DNA of 64,000 nucleotides from NCBI GenBank assembly GCA_017643385.1, contig JAEPNN010000002.1, positions 1-64,000 on the forward strand, read 5' to 3'. Origin of the DNA: Dinoroseobacter sp. (GTDB lineage: Bacteria > Pseudomonadota > Alphaproteobacteria > Rhodobacterales > Rhodobacteraceae). A program made the translations under genes and the position numbers. The notes under the pieces are model-generated. The model saw nothing but the letters and a program-made list of their open reading frames with translations, made no database searches and had not been told where the DNA came from. Positions 61,501-64,000 of the stretch are shown here, piece after piece. Position 1 is the stretch's first letter; each line of letters opens with the position of its first letter.

Positions 61501-61961
61501 CGCCTCCGAGCCTCCTGATCCACAGACACGCCTTTGCGATTGCACCACGCCAGGAGCGCCTGGATGATTGCGTCGATCTTCTGGTGATCGCGCAGATCGT
61601 CCACGTCGCGCGGCACAACACCCCAACTCGGTCCGAACTGAGTGCGGATGAACGTGTTCAGGCCTGACCGGTCTGTCTTGTCGAGAGCGCCTGCCTCGCC
61701 CAGGAGCCTCCAGAGCACATGCACAAAGCGCAGATCGGCGCGTGGTGCCGTCTTGTGACGCCCCTTTGAACGGCCCTTTGAAACGGGCTTGAAGCCGCTC
61801 TCTTTCAGGCGGTTCACCACGAGCTGGAGCTCGGCGGCATTCATTTCGCTGAGAGAGGCTTTGCCTGTCGCGGAGAGTTGCAGGTCACGACGCGCGTCTT
61901 CGTCGAGGCCCAATTGGCGGCAACCGACAAAGATCTGTCTTTGAAGAGCGCGGTCGGTCAT
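61497..61961 (-). CDS. gemA: GemA (Mu gp16-like) regulator
   Basis: The 154-residue DUF1018 protein matches GemA of Mu: LQRQIFVGCRQLGLDEDARR, LQLSATGKASLSEMNAAELQ, VNRLKESGFKPV and LNTFIRTQFGPSWGV. Mu GemA alters host gene expression and DNA supercoiling and is encoded just before mor, as here. It is a strong marker of Mu-like phages. Confidence 0.92.
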   Translation of the reverse strand: MTDRALQRQIFVGCRQLGLDEDARRDLQLSATGKASLSEMNAAELQLVVNRLKESGFKPVSKGRSKGRHKTAPRADLRFVHVLWRLLGEAGALDKTDRSGLNTFIRTQFGPSWGVVPRDVDDLRDHQKIDAIIQALLAWCNRKGVSVDQEARRR

Positions 61962-62263
61962 TGCGAAGCGACCGGTACCGCCTTCTCGACCAATGACGGC
62001 TTTGCGGCGCGAACAGCCTTGGTAAACTCTTCAGCCCCGGTCTGATCGGCAAAGTACAAAACGACGGCAACGCTATCATCGCCGACGTAGGGTTTCCCTT
62101 GGTCTGCTAGTGCATTTCGGAGCGTCCTGATCTCCCGAGCCGCCTCTGCGCAGTCGGCGCATGACAATCCGAAGGCCTTCACGTCGCTCGGAGCGAGACC
62201 CGGCTTCTCAATATGCGCTGCGCGTTGCAACTTTTCAGCGATATCTAACTTGTCGTGGTTCAT
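61958..62263 (-). CDS. Phage early protein of unknown function
   Basis: The 101 residues (KLDIAEKLQRAAHIEKPGLA, FGLSCADCAEAAREIRTLRN, DSVAVVLYFADQTGAEEFTK) show no family I recognise; a CxxC pair may bind metal. It overlaps gemA by 4 bp. Confidence 0.65.
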   Translation of the reverse strand: MNHDKLDIAEKLQRAAHIEKPGLAPSDVKAFGLSCADCAEAAREIRTLRNALADQGKPYVGDDSVAVVLYFADQTGAEEFTKAVRAAKPSLVEKAVPVASQ

Positions 62264-62274
62264 ACGCGCTTCTC

Positions 62275-62457
62275 CTAACTGTCAGACGGTATCTTGCGCA
62301 GATCGTCAGCCAGCGATTGCATGATTGCGATCCTGCGATTTGCATCCGCTTTGCTCATGAGTTTCCAGTCGACCATTCGCGGATAGACCCGCCTCCTTCG
62401 GCTGAGCTCCCGGCCAACTTCCGCGCGCATTTCCTTGTTGCTAAAATTCTTCTTCAT
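62275..62457 (-). CDS. Small basic phage early protein
   Basis: The 60-residue, Arg/Lys-rich product (KKNFSNKEMRAEVGRELSRR, VYPRMVDWKLMSKADANRRI) could bind DNA, but no family is recognised. The ATG at 62457 has GAAGG 9 nt upstream; a GTG lies one codon earlier. It starts 3 bp after the DUF3164 stop. Confidence 0.65.
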   Translation of the reverse strand: MKKNFSNKEMRAEVGRELSRRRRVYPRMVDWKLMSKADANRRIAIMQSLADDLRKIPSDS

Positions 62458-62460
62458 CAC

Positions 62461-63123
62461 TCAAGCCTTCGCCAGATCGATTGTGATGGTTTCGAGCGGT
62501 GCTTCGGGGTGCGGGCGATGCTGGAACCGCAGATAGGTCTTGGACCCAACAACGCGCATGGCATCCCGTAGAGCCTTCATGGCCTGTTGCCAGCGTTCAT
62601 CTTTAATCTCGAGCCGCATGAGCGTGAAGATCTCGGAGCGGTTAATCTGGCCGGGCTTGTCGGTATTGAAGGCACGCGTGACGATGGCGCGGATCTCTGG
62701 GCCAGCTTCTGCAGACCATTCATTGAGGCATTCGTCGATCAGCGTCTTGGCGATCTGCAGCTCAGGACCAAAGTCGATGAAATCAGCAATCCGAACTTCA
62801 ATGCGCCAGAGGCCATCATGGCTCATGAAGGTTTTGTTTCCCTTCGCACCTCCAATGGTGACCCCGTATTCCTGGGCAAGCATGCCGTCGAGCGAAGCCA
62901 GATCCTCAAATGTATGACCTTTGAACCTCGCGATCTGTTGCGAGAGTGCCAGGGCGTGACCCATTATTTTCCGCACCTGCTCGTCGATCAGCAGATCTTG
63001 CGGCTTGGCCATCTCAATGGGCGTCCAGCCGCCTTTGGCGTCGCGGATATACTCTTTGTCGTCGATTGTTTTGCGGCCGTTTTCAATTTCGGCCGGAACG
63101 AACTTGCTGGTCTGGGCAGTCAT
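62461..63123 (-). CDS. DUF3164 family phage protein
   Basis: The 220 residues are the DUF3164 protein common in the early region of Mu-like phages. Blocks are YIRDAKGGWTPIEMAKPQDL, FEDLASLDGMLAQEYGVTIG, FMSHDGLWRIEVRIADFIDF and AFNTDKPGQINRSEIFTLMR. Its role is unknown; position suggests an accessory function in transposition or replication. The ATG at 63123 overlaps the previous stop (ATGA). Confidence 0.88.
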   Translation of the reverse strand: MTAQTSKFVPAEIENGRKTIDDKEYIRDAKGGWTPIEMAKPQDLLIDEQVRKIMGHALALSQQIARFKGHTFEDLASLDGMLAQEYGVTIGGAKGNKTFMSHDGLWRIEVRIADFIDFGPELQIAKTLIDECLNEWSAEAGPEIRAIVTRAFNTDKPGQINRSEIFTLMRLEIKDERWQQAMKALRDAMRVVGSKTYLRFQHRPHPEAPLETITIDLAKA

Positions 63124-63344
63124 TGGGCTGGTCTCCGTACAATGAAAACTTCGGGGATCGCGGGTTGCTCGTTGGTGCTGCGATAGGGCTGTAGACCGAG
63201 GCAAACCAACAAAGCGGCCATTGCGAGCACTTCAGTTTGGTTGACGTTTGTCGCTCCACGCTCGCCGTCACGATCCACCTTTCGGACCGCCGAGGAAGCG
63301 TGTTCTATCAATTCGTCGTGTGAAAAGGGCTTTGGATTTGTCAT
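63120..63344 (-). CDS. Small phage early protein
   Basis: The 74 residues (FSHDELIEHASSAVRKVDRD, VNQTEVLAMAALLVCLGLQP) have one amphipathic hydrophobic helix. Unknown family. ATGA overlaps on both sides tie it to its neighbours in the early operon. Confidence 0.65.
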   Translation of the reverse strand: MTNPKPFSHDELIEHASSAVRKVDRDGERGATNVNQTEVLAMAALLVCLGLQPYRSTNEQPAIPEVFIVRRPAQ

Positions 63345-63619
63345 GCCTGGCCCTCTGATGTGATCAGCGCATGGCAGGAACGAACGGATTGCAAAAAACC
63401 TTCCGTTTGGACAGCTGGCTCCACCTTCTCAAAGGCGGCTTGTTGAGCCAGCGTTATCGCCGCACATGTCAGCAGGATCCGTCTGGCTGTTCGGTCACAC
63501 AGCGCGAGGCGCACCGCCGCATGGGCTGCGGCTTGGATGTCCTCTTCGCTGTTGGCGTTCACGGTGCAGAGCAGCGCGACGAGCCGATCTGTGGCGGTAA
63601 GGGAAAGGGGTTCAAGCAT
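63341..63619 (-). CDS. Small Ala-rich phage early protein
   Basis: The 92 residues are helical and alanine-rich (VNANSEEDIQAAAHAAVRLA, RRILLTCAAITLAQQAAFEK). Not recognised. It overlaps the next gene by 4 bp. Confidence 0.65.
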   Translation of the reverse strand: MLEPLSLTATDRLVALLCTVNANSEEDIQAAAHAAVRLALCDRTARRILLTCAAITLAQQAAFEKVEPAVQTEGFLQSVRSCHALITSEGQA

Positions 63620-63645
63620 TGAGAAGTCCTTTTTGGGGGGCTGTT

Positions 63646-63777
63646 TCAGTGGGGGAGGTGTTGGCCGAGCTGCTCGGCGATGGCCGCGAGAATGGCCAAG
63701 CTTGAGGTCGCAAGGGCATCTGCCATGTGAACAACCGTGGGCAACGAAATGAGTAGTGTAAGCGCGAACTCAAACAT
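63646..63777 (-). CDS. 43-residue hydrophobic phage peptide
   Basis: An ATG at 63777, overlapping the stop of the upstream Cys-rich gene, opens FEFALTLLISLPTVVHMADA followed by LATSSLAILAAIAEQLGQHL. It contains one or two hydrophobic helices. AGAGGAG lies about 9 nt upstream. I prefer this frame to the longer overlapping one, which has no recognisable features. Confidence 0.55.
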   Translation of the reverse strand: MFEFALTLLISLPTVVHMADALATSSLAILAAIAEQLGQHLPH

Positions 63778-64000
63778 CGTTTGATTTCTCCTCTTTCATG
63801 AAGCGTGGGCACCGATTGCAGGCCCGAAACATCATCGCGCGCATGGGGCTGCTGCTGACGAATTTCTGGGCCTTTTTCTGCCAAGCAACGCAGGCATCTG
63901 CGGGGATCTTGCCTTGGGCTGGACAGGGGACGTGCTGGCCCATCAAAGCGCCGCGAACGCGCTGCTCTGCAGTCTCGAGATCGCCTTTGTACTTGTTGCC
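63770..64000 (-). CDS. Cysteine-containing phage early protein, 5' end outside the window
   Basis: The last 76 codons are visible: LETAEQRVRGALMGQHVPCP, IPADACVAWQKKAQKFVSSS and FRACNRCPRFMKEEK. Four cysteines, including a CNRC pair, suggest a zinc site. The start lies beyond 64000 unless an internal ATG (MGQHV) is used. Function unknown. Confidence 0.6.
   Translation of the reverse strand, partial: GNKYKGDLETAEQRVRGALMGQHVPCPAQGKIPADACVAWQKKAQKFVSSSPMRAMMFRACNRCPRFMKEEKSNDV

Larger units (their letters stand above)
33500..64000 (-). mobile_element. Mu-like siphovirus-tailed prophage, left end beyond the window
   Basis: From about 33.5 kb to the window edge almost every gene runs on the minus strand in a phage order: early (DUF3164, GemA, Mor-like), lysis, Mu-type packaging and head genes, a long-tail module, then a methylase and toxin-antitoxin cargo at the right end. 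The transposase (MuA/MuB) and repressor should lie beyond 64000. The boundary near 33500 is approximate. Confidence 0.85.

Noticed and set aside
63612-63884. 90-codon minus-strand frame at the right edge
   Set aside because: The other minus-strand frames give a Cys-rich protein and a hydrophobic peptide with an overlapping ATG and AGAGGAG, which fits the gene packing better.

Overview
The window looks like a chromosomal segment of a marine Rhodobacteraceae (Roseobacter-group) alphaproteobacterium. The evidence is moderately high GC coding DNA, a split his cluster with a small membrane gene inside it, CarD next to a 7Fe ferredoxin, a long Suv3-like helicase, a cobS/cobT pair, and many compact genes with TGATG or ATGA overlaps. 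About half is housekeeping DNA (1-29.2 kb). It is followed by a patchwork of mobile and broken genes (29.2-34 kb) and then by a Mu-like prophage that runs off the right edge (about 33.5-64 kb, nearly all on the minus strand).

Housekeeping part: an IS3-type OrfA remnant and tRNA-Tyr come first, then rlmB with a zinc-ribbon gene, a YHS-domain protein and a CoA-binding protein. The histidine genes follow on the minus strand in the order hisB-hisH-(antisense DUF2147 gene)-hisA-(small membrane gene)-(free-standing Hint-domain gene)-hisF-hisE. Next are a GT2-GtrA glycosyltransferase, O-acetylhomoserine sulfhydrylase, a SIMPL-domain protein, a 1209-residue membrane protein with 18 exact-length 48-bp repeats, hppD divergent from an Lrp-type regulator, a KefB/C-type antiporter coupled to a class V aminotransferase, cobT/cobS, carD, fdxA, an S4 RNA-binding protein that appears to start at CTG, the helicase, a TPR protein, an SCP2 protein and two alpha/beta hydrolases.

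Patchwork region: a damaged S24 (CI/LexA-type) repressor gene carries a 72-bp sequence that recurs exactly at 33883-33954. Between the two copies lies a 3.2-kb segment bounded by the inverted ends of an IS5-family element, with only the last codons of its transposase left. Its cargo is an 818-residue DUF4062 plus HEAT-like protein, a plausible defence gene. Four copies of an 11-bp motif lie just beyond it, near the presumed right end of the prophage.

Prophage: read in transcription order (right to left), it has early genes (DUF3164, GemA, a Mor-like activator), lysis genes (amidase, 3TM holin), Mu gp25/26/27-like proteins, terminase, DUF935 portal, a gpF-like head protein with a JAMM metalloprotease domain, protease/scaffold, cement and major head proteins. 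A long-tailed siphovirus tail module follows: tail tube, G/GT chaperones with a textbook A-AAA-AAC slippery site, tape measure, an NlpC-tip J fusion and fibres. It resembles Mu-like siphophages such as the B3/D3112 group. The right-end cargo is a Dam-type adenine methylase and a two-gene Panacea/SocA (DUF4065) toxin-antitoxin candidate.
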